The notes under the pieces: model-generated
Databases searched by the model: none
What the model saw: the letters and a program-made list of their open reading frames with translations, nothing else
What the model was told of the DNA's origin: nothing
Part shown: positions 1-5,872 of the stretch, one piece after another
How positions within the stretch are numbered: position 1 is the first letter of the stretch
Layout of the letters: every line of letters begins with the position of its first letter
NCBI GenBank assembly: GCA_026706225.1
Contig: JAPOZE010000484.1
Span: 1 to 7,103, forward strand
Length of the DNA stretch: 7,103 nucleotides
Source of the DNA: Acidobacteriota bacterium
GTDB lineage: Bacteria; Acidobacteriota; Terriglobia; Versatilivoradales; Versatilivoraceae
Direction: 5' to 3'
Translations under genes and position numbers: made by a program

Positions 1-1
1 C

Positions 2-838
2 GTGGTCAACCGCATCAAGCCCCACACCGACTTCGACGCCGAGATCGAAAGCGGCTTGACCAAGATGCTGGCCATCGGCCTGGGGAAGCACCAGGGGGCC
101 ATCCGCTATCATCGGGCCAACAAGCGCTACGGCTACTATCGGGTGCTGACCGGGGTGGCCGGGGTGGTGAGGCGGCGCTGCAGCATTCTGCTGGGGTTGG
201 GGATCGTGGAGAACGGCTACGATCAGACCGGGGTCATCGAGGCCATGACCTCGGGCGAGCTGTTCGAGGTCGAGAAGCGGCTGCTGAAAGTGGCCAAGTC
301 CTGGCTGGCCCGCGTCCCCTTCGACCGGGGGGACCTGCTGCTGGTGGACGAGATGGGAAAGAACGTCAGCGGGACCGGCATGGATACCAACGTCATCGGC
401 AGGCGGGCCGGTTCCGGCAAGCCCTTCGCCGGCGCTCCCCGCTTCTCGCGCATCGTGGTCAGAGACCTGACCCCGGAATCCTCCGGCAACGCCATCGGGG
501 TGGGGATGGCCGATGTGGTGACCCGCCGCCTGGTGGACAAGATCGACACCCGGCCCACCTACGTGAACGCCCTCACCAGCACCAACCTGGAGAGCGTCCG
601 CATTCCGGTGACCGTGGACTCCGACCGGGAGGCGCTGGAGACGGCCATCTCCACCAGCGGCGCCCCCAGCGGAGAGGACTGCCGCATGGTCTGGATCCGC
701 AACACGCTGAAGCTGGACCGCTTCGTGGCTTCCGAAGCCCTGCTGGAGGAAGTGGAGGGCAACCGGGACCTGCAGGTTCTGGGGCGCCCGGGGAACCTGG
801 ATTTCGACGCCCGGGGCAATCTGAAAGACCTGCTCTGA
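2..838 (+). CDS. LarA-like nickel-pincer isomerase family protein (DUF2088-type), C-terminal part, 5' truncated
   Basis: This is the last 278 residues of a larger protein. The reading frame is open to the window edge and the first visible GTG sits in the middle of a conserved block, so the true start lies upstream; LarA proteins are usually about 420 residues. At visible residues 3-33 there is a block with NRIKPHTDF, then ESGLTKM, then GLGKHQGA. It resembles the segment of lactate-racemase-like proteins that carries the cofactor-binding lysine and a catalytic histidine; K21, H8 and H30 are candidates. A second glycine-rich block, MGKNVSGTGMDTNVIGR, is at 118-134, and TSTNLES is at 192-198. 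LarA proteins use a nickel-pincer nucleotide to racemise or epimerise 2-hydroxyacids at C2. The substrate here is unknown. Only 55 bases separate it from the 2-hydroxyacid dehydrogenase gene, so the two are probably co-transcribed. Family assignment is from memory of conserved blocks; a DUF362-like iron-sulfur protein is the main alternative. Confidence 0.65.
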   Translation: MVNRIKPHTDFDAEIESGLTKMLAIGLGKHQGAIRYHRANKRYGYYRVLTGVAGVVRRRCSILLGLGIVENGYDQTGVIEAMTSGELFEVEKRLLKVAKSWLARVPFDRGDLLLVDEMGKNVSGTGMDTNVIGRRAGSGKPFAGAPRFSRIVVRDLTPESSGNAIGVGMADVVTRRLVDKIDTRPTYVNALTSTNLESVRIPVTVDSDREALETAISTSGAPSGEDCRMVWIRNTLKLDRFVASEALLEEVEGNRDLQVLGRPGNLDFDARGNLKDLL

Positions 839-893
839 GCCGTCGGAGCGATGCCGCCGGAGGCCGGCTCGGCGGGGACAGGAAGGAGAGAAC

Positions 894-1868
894 ATGTTCA
901 AGGTGGTGGCGGTGGATTCGGTGCGAACGGTCCCAACCGTGGAGAGGGAGATTCTGGCGGAAGCCGGCGCCGAGCTCTTTACGGCCGACTGCCACGGCGA
1001 AGAGGACCTCATCCGGGCCACGCGGGACGCCCACGCCCTGCTGGTCTCCCTCAGCCAGATCACCCGGCGGGTCATGGCCTCCTGGAGCCGGGTCAGAGTG
1101 ATCGCCCGCTACGGCATCGGAGTGGACACGGTGGATCTGAAGGCAGCCACCGACCACGGGATCTTCGTCACCAACGTGCCCGACTTCTGCTATGACGAGG
1201 TGTCGGATACGGCCATGAGCCTGATCCTGGCGGTGACCCGCAAGGTGGTCCGGATGCACTCCCTGGTTTCCCGGGGAGTCTACAACCGCAACCTGGCGGT
1301 GCCCGTCTACAAGGCCCGCGGCCAGACCCTGGGGCTGCTGGCCTTCGGCAGCATAGCCCGGGCGGTGGCCCGCAAGGCCGCGCCCTTCGGCTTCCGAGTC
1401 CTGGCTCACGACCCCTACGTGCAGCCCGAAAGTCTGGCCGGCCAGCCGGTGGAGCTGGTGGGACTGGAGGAGTTGCTGACCCGTTCGGACGTGCTGTCCA
1501 TCCACGCTCCCCTGACCCCGGAGACCCGTCATATCGTCGGTGAGTCCCAGTTGCGCCTGATGAAGCCCACCGCCTACCTGGTCAACACCTCCCGCGGGCC
1601 GGTGGTGGATCAGAAGGCCCTGACCCGGGCCCTGCAGGAGGGATGGATCGCCGGAGCGGGACTGGATGTCCTGGAACAGGAGCCGCCCGACCCGGAGGAC
1701 CCGATCCTGGGCCTGGACAACGTGGTGCTCACCCCTCACTACGCCTCCTACACCGAGGAGGCCTACGTGGAGGTTCGCGAGAAGGCCGCCCGCCAGGTGG
1801 TCCAGGTGCTCCGGGGCGAGGTGCCGACCTACCTGGTGAACCGGGAAGTGCTGAAGAGGAAGGGCTGA
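894..1868 (+). CDS. D-isomer-specific 2-hydroxyacid dehydrogenase (CtBP/phosphoglycerate-dehydrogenase-like)
   Basis: A 324-residue cytoplasmic NAD-dependent oxidoreductase predicted to interconvert a 2-hydroxyacid and its 2-oxoacid. The ATG follows AAGGAG (883-888) with 5-base spacing. The substrate-binding half contains RYGIGVDTVD at 72-81. The nucleotide-binding fold begins near 145, and D173 (AHDPY) at the end of the second strand predicts NAD rather than NADP. The catalytic triad is visible: R234 in NTSRG, E263 in EQEPP and H282 in TPHYAS. The Arg-to-Glu spacing of 29 matches E. coli SerA. Length fits a single-domain-pair enzyme without the ACT domain of many SerA proteins. The dinucleotide loop reads AFGSIA rather than the usual GxGxxG. 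It lies 55 bases downstream of the LarA-like gene; a possible 6-bp hairpin (854-859 with 870-875) lies in the gap. The context suggests sugar-acid or hydroxyacid metabolism rather than serine synthesis, but the substrate cannot be read from sequence. Confidence 0.88.
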   Translation: MFKVVAVDSVRTVPTVEREILAEAGAELFTADCHGEEDLIRATRDAHALLVSLSQITRRVMASWSRVRVIARYGIGVDTVDLKAATDHGIFVTNVPDFCYDEVSDTAMSLILAVTRKVVRMHSLVSRGVYNRNLAVPVYKARGQTLGLLAFGSIARAVARKAAPFGFRVLAHDPYVQPESLAGQPVELVGLEELLTRSDVLSIHAPLTPETRHIVGESQLRLMKPTAYLVNTSRGPVVDQKALTRALQEGWIAGAGLDVLEQEPPDPEDPILGLDNVVLTPHYASYTEEAYVEVREKAARQVVQVLRGEVPTYLVNREVLKRKG

Positions 1869-1919
1869 GGCCGAAGGGGAAGGCAGTTCCGGTCGGGTAG
1901 GCTGGAGTTGGCCTCCCCT

Positions 1920-1995
1920 CCGGCTCGACTGCGGGCGGACTCTCCTATCTGGCGATCTCGCCGATTCCGCCCCCCACCGGTTCGACTGCGGGCGG
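1920..1995 (+). repeat. Imperfect 19-base direct repeat pair in the intergenic region before doxX
   Basis: Two copies of CCGGYTCGACTGCGGGCGG lie at 1920-1938 and 1977-1995 and differ at one base (C in the first, T in the second), 57 bases apart start to start. The second copy can also fold: CCGCCC at 1967-1972 pairs with GGGCGG at 1990-1995. Together with the hairpin at 2010-2030 they fill most of the 217-base gap between the dehydrogenase and doxX (1869-2085). No gene is supported in this gap. It could be a repetitive extragenic palindrome or a remnant of a small non-autonomous element; copy number elsewhere is unknown. Confidence 0.6.
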
Positions 1996-2009
1996 GGCCC
2001 TTGTCACCG

Positions 2010-2030
2010 ACTCCCCCTCCACGGGGGAGT
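2010..2030 (+). other. Perfect 8-bp stem-loop upstream of doxX (terminator-like or REP-like)
   Basis: ACTCCCCC at 2010-2017 is followed by a 5-base loop (TCCAC) and then GGGGGAGT at 2023-2030, an exact inverted repeat. No T tract follows, so it is not a classical intrinsic terminator. It lies 142 bases after the dehydrogenase stop and 55 bases before the doxX start. It could end transcription of the upstream pair, act in the doxX leader, or belong to the same repeat unit as the direct repeats beside it. Confidence 0.5.
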
Positions 2031-2085
2031 GATACCCGAGCGACGTATACAAGTTTCAGTTCGTCAATCCTGAGGAGGGATAACC

Positions 2086-2481
2086 ATGGCTCAAACATTT
2101 GCCGGCAAGAGTTGGGACGAGATCACGCTCAATGCCCTGCGCATCATGACCGGATTCCTGATGATGCCGCACGGGGCCCAGAAGCTCTTCGGAGCCCTGG
2201 GGCGGGAGGCCGTGCCCCTGGCTTCGCTTGCGGGGGTGGCCGGGGTGCTGGAATTCTTCGGAGGGCTGGCGATTCTGGTGGGCTTCTACACCCGTCCGGT
2301 GGCCTTCGTGCTGTCCGGCCTGATGGCCGCCGCCTATTGGATGGCCCACGGCACCAAGGCCTTCTGGCCGATTCTCAACCAGGGTGAGCTTGCCGCCCTC
2401 TACTGCTTCGTCTTTCTCTACCTGGCGGCCCGGGGCGGTGGCGACTGGTCCATCGACGGCTGCATGGGCAAGAAGGGCTGA
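2086..2481 (+). CDS. DoxX family small membrane protein
   Basis: A 131-residue integral membrane protein of the DoxX family. The ATG at 2086 follows a strong GAGGAGGG (2072-2079) at 6-base spacing. Four hydrophobic segments are visible at about 18-36, 46-66, 72-88 and 102-116. Family hallmarks are RIMTGFLMMPHGAQKLFG near the start (19-36), LEFFGG at 55-60, GFYTRP at 66-71, AYWMAH at 83-88, FWPILNQGE at 93-101 and WSID at 121-124. Length is typical. Relatives have been linked to thiosulfate:quinone oxidoreductase subunits and to redox or oxidative-stress membrane complexes, but most, probably including this one, have no proven reaction. It appears to be a single-gene unit behind a 217-base gap. 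Its last 64 bases overlap the 3' end of the convergent pdxA-family gene. The WSID motif, conserved in the family, lies inside that overlap, so the doxX frame there is genuine. Confidence 0.93.
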   Translation: MAQTFAGKSWDEITLNALRIMTGFLMMPHGAQKLFGALGREAVPLASLAGVAGVLEFFGGLAILVGFYTRPVAFVLSGLMAAAYWMAHGTKAFWPILNQGELAALYCFVFLYLAARGGGDWSIDGCMGKKG

Positions 2482-3479
2482 GAGTGTCCCGCCATGGTGC
2501 AGGCCAGGTGGATGGCCTTGACCATGCTGGCCGGGTTGGCCTTGAGCTGACCGGCGATGTCGAAGGCGGTGCCGTGGTCCACCGAGGTGCGGATGATGGG
2601 CAGGCCGATGGTGATATTGACGCCGCTGTCGAAACCCATCAGCTTCAGGGGGATGTGACCCTGGTCGTGATAGAGGGCCACCACCAGGTCGAACTCGCCT
2701 CGATTCATGCGATGGAAGACGGTGTCGGGGGAAACCGGGCCCTCGGCGTCGATCCCTTCCTCCCGGGCCGCCTCGATGGCGGGCAGGACCTGGTCGGCTT
2801 CTTCGCTGCCGAAAAGCCCACCCTCTCCGGCGTGGGGATTGAGTCCGGCCACGGCGATGCGGCTGCGCCCGAGGCCCAGTTGTTTCAGGGCCAGCCGGCC
2901 GAACCGGATGGTCTCCAGGATGCGCGGCTTCCGGATCCTCTCCAGGGCCTGGCGCAGGGCCAGGTGGGTGGTGACGTGGATGGCCCGCAGGTGGTCCACC
3001 ACCAGCAGCATGCGAACTTCGGCCACCCGGCACAGCGCTGCCAGATATTCGGTGTGCCCGGGAACGCCGATACCCGCCAACTGGGCGGCCTCCTTGTGGA
3101 TGGGGCCGGTCACCAGGGCATCCAGCCTCCTGTCCAGGCAGCCACTCACCCCCGCGCGAATGAATTCCAGGCCGGCCCTGCCGCACTCCTTGCTCACGCG
3201 GCCCAGCTCCACCTCGGAAAAGCGGATGTTCTGGAGGTCCAGGAGGTGGATGCGCGTGGAATCGTGGTTGGCCGACTCCGCTTGCTCCACTCGGTGGAGC
3301 TGTCGCCGGGGCAGCAGCCGTGTGGCGTAGTGGGCCACGGTGGTCTCCTCGCCGATGATGACGGGGACGCACTGCCGCTCCACCGCCGGGTCCAGCAGTG
3401 CCTTGAGGGCCACCTCGGGGCCGATGCCGGCCACGTCGCCCAGGGTGATGCCGATGCGGGGCTTCCGGTTCATGGGCAT
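2418..3479 (-). CDS. pdxA: PdxA family NAD-dependent dehydrogenase (4-hydroxythreonine-4-phosphate or 4-phosphothreonate/erythronate type)
   Basis: A 353-residue PdxA-family oxidative decarboxylase. The zinc/divalent metal ligands are visible as H172 (VTTHLAL), H216 (LNPHAGEGG) and H271 (YHDQGHIPLK), with spacing close to E. coli PdxA. GHTEYLA is at 141-147 and TSVDHGTAFDIAG at 298-310. The N-terminal signature reads GDVAGIGPE (14-22) where GDPAGIGPE is usual. PdxA makes the pyridoxal-phosphate precursor; PdxA2 relatives oxidise 4-phospho-D-threonate or -erythronate to dihydroxyacetone phosphate and CO2. The adjacent DUF1537 kinase favours PdxA2. Start choice: ATG at 3479 has GGCGG 6 bases upstream and gives the normal N-terminus. 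ATG at 3473 is possible. ATG at 3536 adds 19 unlike residues and abuts its GGAGG with no spacing. The core ends near residue 330; the last 23 residues run almost wholly antisense to doxX and look like an acquired tail. It begins 46 bases after the kinase stop. Confidence 0.9.
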   Translation of the reverse strand: MPMNRKPRIGITLGDVAGIGPEVALKALLDPAVERQCVPVIIGEETTVAHYATRLLPRRQLHRVEQAESANHDSTRIHLLDLQNIRFSEVELGRVSKECGRAGLEFIRAGVSGCLDRRLDALVTGPIHKEAAQLAGIGVPGHTEYLAALCRVAEVRMLLVVDHLRAIHVTTHLALRQALERIRKPRILETIRFGRLALKQLGLGRSRIAVAGLNPHAGEGGLFGSEEADQVLPAIEAAREEGIDAEGPVSPDTVFHRMNRGEFDLVVALYHDQGHIPLKLMGFDSGVNITIGLPIIRTSVDHGTAFDIAGQLKANPASMVKAIHLACTMAGHSQPFLPMQPSMDQSPPPRAAR

Positions 3480-3525
3480 GGGGAACCGCCGCCGTTGCCG
3501 GGGCGTAGTCTGGCGGAGCCGAGGA

Positions 3526-4815
3526 TCATAGCACATCCTCCGCGGCGGGCCGCCCGGTCAGGAAGCGGGCGATGTCGCAGAGCGTGTCCGGATTTCCGAA
3601 GCCTCCGGCCTTGGTCACCAGCGGAATTCCATCCAGCCGGCCTCCGATCCATCGGCCCCAGGGGATGCCGGGTTCCACGTCCCCCAGCACGCGGATGCCC
3701 CGGGCCCCGCACTGCTCGTAGACCTTCAGAGCCGTATCTCCTCCCACCAGGATGGTGGCCCCCGGCGCCCCGGTGTCGAGCAGCCGGCCGACGGCCGATT
3801 GCAGCGCCTGCTGCAGCCGCTGCAGGTGGCCGCGGGAGCGAATGCGCTGCTCCAGGCGCAGGCACAAGGCCGCCGATTGCTTGCGCGCCAGGGCCTCCAG
3901 AGCCGGCTTCAGCGTGCTTTCGGCCTGGAGCGGGGAATCGGCGTCCTCGTCCCGGAGGGTGATGACGGTAGCCAGGCCACGCCGGCCGAGCTGTTCCAGT
4001 TGGGCCTTGTTGACCGGGTTGAGGCTGCCGCAAATCAACAGCACGGGTCCCCGGGCTTGCGGGGCGGACGGGGCCGTGCGGGTAGGAGCGCGCCCCCAGC
4101 TCAGGGGAAGAAACCGGGCCAGTCCGGCCGATCCCACCCACAGGACGGCTTCGTCCAGGCGACGTCCGGCCAGGGCCAGCCGCTCCAGGTCGCTGTCGGA
4201 CTGGATGTCGAACAGCAGCACCCGATGGCCCTTGCGGCGGTCCGCCTGGATCTGTTTCTCGACCACCGCCGCCGGCCGGCGCAACAGGTCTGGGCGCAGC
4301 AGTTCGACCTGGGAGCCGAACTCGGCCCGCAGCCGGCCCAGAAGGTTCCCGCTGTCGATCCCTGCAGGACCGGCGCCCCGGGCCGGGCGGGGCGGCGGAG
4401 GGCGGCCGTCCAGCAGCAACCTTCCTCCCCGGCTGGTCCTTCCCCAGGCCGGGAAGGCGGGAGCCACAATGGCCAGATCGGGCCGGACCACCGCCATGAC
4501 CGCGGCCAGCTCCTGGCACCAGGGACCCTTGAGGGTGGAGTCGATCTTCTTGTAGACCGGGCGGCAGCCGGAGGCCAGCAACGACCTGGCCGAGCGGGCG
4601 GCCACTTGCCGGGACCGTTCGACGGGCAGCCCTCGCGAGGCCGTATTGACCACCAGCAGATCGAGGTCCGGGCCAGGGTCCGGGGCGGAGGCGCCGGTCA
4701 TGGCCGCCCGCATGCCGTAGCGGCAGAACTGGGCGGCGGTGTCGCAGGAGCCGGTCAGATCGTCGGCAATCACCGCCAGGGGAGGGAGGCGGCCGGATGC
4801 GGGAGGTTGGGACAC
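3526..4815 (-). CDS. Four-carbon acid sugar kinase family protein (DUF1537; DtnK/OtnK/YgbK-like)
   Basis: A 429-residue ATP-dependent kinase predicted to phosphorylate the terminal hydroxyl of a four-carbon sugar acid such as threonate or erythronate. The N-terminal substrate domain opens with IADDLTGS (16-23), which carries the family's paired aspartates, and has KKIDSTLKGP at 89-98. CGSLNP (262-267) begins the second half. The C-terminal nucleotide domain contains GGDTALKVYE at 358-367, GDVEPGIPWGRWIGG at 378-392 and TKAGGFG at 401-407, all hallmarks. Length is typical. GTG at 4815 is preferred because GAGG lies 6 bases upstream. The frame stays open to 4887, but that would add 24 low-complexity residues over the upstream gene's end. 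The gene starts 16 bases after the GT9 stop and ends 46 bases before pdxA, so all three are probably one operon. The segment at about 136-150 is proline- and arginine-rich and poorly conserved. The exact tetronate stereoisomer cannot be told from sequence. Confidence 0.9.
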   Translation of the reverse strand: MSQPPASGRLPPLAVIADDLTGSCDTAAQFCRYGMRAAMTGASAPDPGPDLDLLVVNTASRGLPVERSRQVAARSARSLLASGCRPVYKKIDSTLKGPWCQELAAVMAVVRPDLAIVAPAFPAWGRTSRGGRLLLDGRPPPPRPARGAGPAGIDSGNLLGRLRAEFGSQVELLRPDLLRRPAAVVEKQIQADRRKGHRVLLFDIQSDSDLERLALAGRRLDEAVLWVGSAGLARFLPLSWGRAPTRTAPSAPQARGPVLLICGSLNPVNKAQLEQLGRRGLATVITLRDEDADSPLQAESTLKPALEALARKQSAALCLRLEQRIRSRGHLQRLQQALQSAVGRLLDTGAPGATILVGGDTALKVYEQCGARGIRVLGDVEPGIPWGRWIGGRLDGIPLVTKAGGFGNPDTLCDIARFLTGRPAAEDVL

Positions 4816-4821
4816 GGCGGG

Positions 4822-4825
4822 CCTC
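4822..4825 (-). promoter_or_regulatory. Ribosome binding site deciding the GTG start of the DUF1537 kinase
   Basis: Reading the minus strand, GAGG is followed by six bases (CCCGCC) and then GTG at 4815. It lies in the 16-base gap after the GT9 stop codon, consistent with re-initiation by ribosomes finishing the upstream gene. Confidence 0.6.
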
Positions 4826-4831
4826 GGGGGC

Positions 4832-5728
4832 TCAATGCCGGATGATCGACAGCACCTGCTCGAGGCCGGGCCGGCGCAGAAGCTCAACCCGAGGGCCCCG
4901 GGGAGCCCAGACCCGGGGGTCGGTATCCAGAAACAGGGCGATGGTGCGGACCCCCAGGGCGGCCGCCAGGTGGGTGATCCCGCTGTCGTTGCCGATGTAG
5001 AGCCGGCAACGGCTCAGGACGGCGGCCAGTCGGCTCAGGTTCTCGATCCTTACCGTCTCCCAGCGGACCGCGTCCCCGGCCAGGCCGGCTCGAACTGCCT
5101 TCACCGCCTCGCCGTCCAGCGGTCCTTCCAGCAGTAGCCGGCGGCAGTTCGGATCGCGGGACAGGCTTCGCGCCACCTCGGCGAAGTTGCGGGCCGGCCA
5201 TCGTTTGCGCGGGCCGCTGGCACCCGGATGGAGCGCGACTCCGGGATTTCCGGGGCGGGCGGCCCAGAAACGCTCGGCAAATCGATCCTCATCCCGGGTC
5301 CACCGGATGCGGGGAGCGGCCGGGAACCCCGGGGTGGAGCCGAAGATCCGGTCCAGTTGAGCCCGCCTGAACTCGATCATGTGGAGGCCGGACTGGCGGG
5401 GCAGCGCCCCAAGAAAGTCGATCCGCGGGTGGATGGCCCGGATGCGGTCCACGAATTCCGGGTTGCCGCTCCCCCACCAGGAGACGATTCTGTCGAAGGA
5501 CCGCATGCGCCTCAGGCACTCCCGCCCGGGCGGATAGCTCTCGATGCCGGTGTCCGGCAGGGCCTCGGCGGTGTCGGCGCAGCCCGGCGATCGGGCCAGC
5601 GGCAGATTGCCGCGAGCCACCCACAGCTCCATCCGGTCGGGGCGGAGGTGGGACTGCAGCCAGGCCACCGCGGGCAGCGTCAAGACGAAGTCGCCGATGG
5701 CGCCGGGAATGATCGAAAGGAGATGCAA
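4832..5728 (-). CDS. Glycosyltransferase family 9 (heptosyltransferase-like) protein
   Basis: A 298-residue glycosyltransferase of the ADP-heptose:LPS heptosyltransferase family (GT9), expected to transfer a sugar from a nucleotide donor onto an envelope glycan or lipid core at the inner face of the membrane. The N-terminal phosphate-loop-like motif is PGAIGDFVLTLPA (8-20). The C-terminal donor half shows LHPGASGPRKRWP (166-178), YIGNDSGITHLAAALG (244-259; the family usually has NDSGPMHLA) and LDTDPRVWAP (267-276, equivalent to the usual GPTDP block). Slightly shorter than E. coli WaaC/WaaF (roughly 320-350). The start is TTG: an in-frame TGA lies eight codons upstream, no ATG or GTG lies between, and AGGAAGGA precedes the TTG by 7 bases. 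It heads a probable operon with the kinase and pdxA, although its function is unrelated to theirs. Which acceptor it uses is unknown; lipopolysaccharide core or another glycolipid are both possible. Confidence 0.88.
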   Translation of the reverse strand: MHLLSIIPGAIGDFVLTLPAVAWLQSHLRPDRMELWVARGNLPLARSPGCADTAEALPDTGIESYPPGRECLRRMRSFDRIVSWWGSGNPEFVDRIRAIHPRIDFLGALPRQSGLHMIEFRRAQLDRIFGSTPGFPAAPRIRWTRDEDRFAERFWAARPGNPGVALHPGASGPRKRWPARNFAEVARSLSRDPNCRRLLLEGPLDGEAVKAVRAGLAGDAVRWETVRIENLSRLAAVLSRCRLYIGNDSGITHLAAALGVRTIALFLDTDPRVWAPRGPRVELLRRPGLEQVLSIIRH

Positions 5729-5735
5729 AGCCCGA

Positions 5736-5743
5736 TCCTTCCT
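5736..5743 (-). promoter_or_regulatory. Ribosome binding site for the TTG start of the GT9 gene
   Basis: AGGAAGGA on the minus strand, 7 bases before TTG at 5728. With the upstream in-frame stop it makes TTG the only workable start. Confidence 0.7.
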
Positions 5744-5759
5744 GCCGGATCAGCCACCC

Positions 5760-5765
5760 ATTATG
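5760..5765 (-). promoter_or_regulatory. Candidate -10 element for the GT9-kinase-pdxA operon
   Basis: CATAAT on the minus strand matches TATAAT at five of six positions and would start transcription about 25 bases before the TTG start codon. The hexamer 17 bases upstream (TGTTCT) is a poor -35 match, so the call rests on the -10 element and its position alone. Confidence 0.35.
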
Positions 5766-5791
5766 GCCGAGCACAGCGGGAAAGAACAGTG

Positions 5792-5820
5792 TTGTCACTG
5801 GCTGGAGTGGGTGCTAGGCT
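5792..5820 (+). promoter_or_regulatory. Candidate sigma-70-type promoter for the parvulin lipoprotein gene
   Basis: TTGTCA (5792-5797) matches the -35 consensus at five of six positions and is followed after exactly 17 bases by TAGGCT (5815-5820), which matches the -10 consensus at only three of six. The predicted leader before the ATG at 5873 is about 45 bases. It lies back to back with the candidate minus-strand -10 at 5760-5765, within the 144-base divergent gap 5729-5872. Confidence 0.35.
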
Positions 5821-5872
5821 AGGTGACGGCTGCCCGGGAGATGCCCTTTCAATCCGGGTAATCCGAAATCCC

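Noticed and set aside
854..875. Hairpin CCGCCG/CGGCGG in the gap between the LarA-like and dehydrogenase genes
   Set aside because: Only 6 bp with a 10-base loop in very GC-rich sequence and no T tract; expected by chance and not enough to call a terminator or attenuator.
573..1739. Long minus-strand open frame (388 codons) across the LarA-like and dehydrogenase genes
   Set aside because: It is antisense to two recognisable genes and its translation is a His/Gly/Gln/Pro-rich low-complexity product, typical of GC-rich shadow frames.
1908..2387. Plus-strand 159-codon frame covering the intergenic gap and doxX
   Set aside because: It shares most of its length with doxX in a different frame. 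The gap portion is Arg/Pro-rich and has no ribosome binding site of note.
2056..3372. Minus-strand frame of 438 codons overlapping pdxA and doxX
   Set aside because: It is an alternative frame of the real pdxA and doxX sequence, with Arg/Pro/Gly-rich composition.
3480..3536. Extended pdxA start at 3536 overlapping the kinase stop
   Set aside because: The GGAGG abuts the ATG without spacing and the added 19 residues are basic and unlike a PdxA N-terminus; ATG at 3479 fits better.
2484..3962. Plus-strand open frame of 492 codons directly after doxX
   Set aside because: It is antisense to pdxA and the kinase, both with clear family motifs, and shows no recognisable motif of its own.
3799..4845. 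Plus-strand frame of 348 codons across the kinase
   Set aside because: It is antisense to the DUF1537 kinase, whose conserved blocks span both of its domains, and it has low-complexity composition.
5228..5872. Upstream extension of the parvulin frame giving a 558-residue product
   Set aside because: This part is antisense to the GT9 gene and would bury the lipoprotein signal sequence inside the protein; ATG at 5873 fits the signal peptide.
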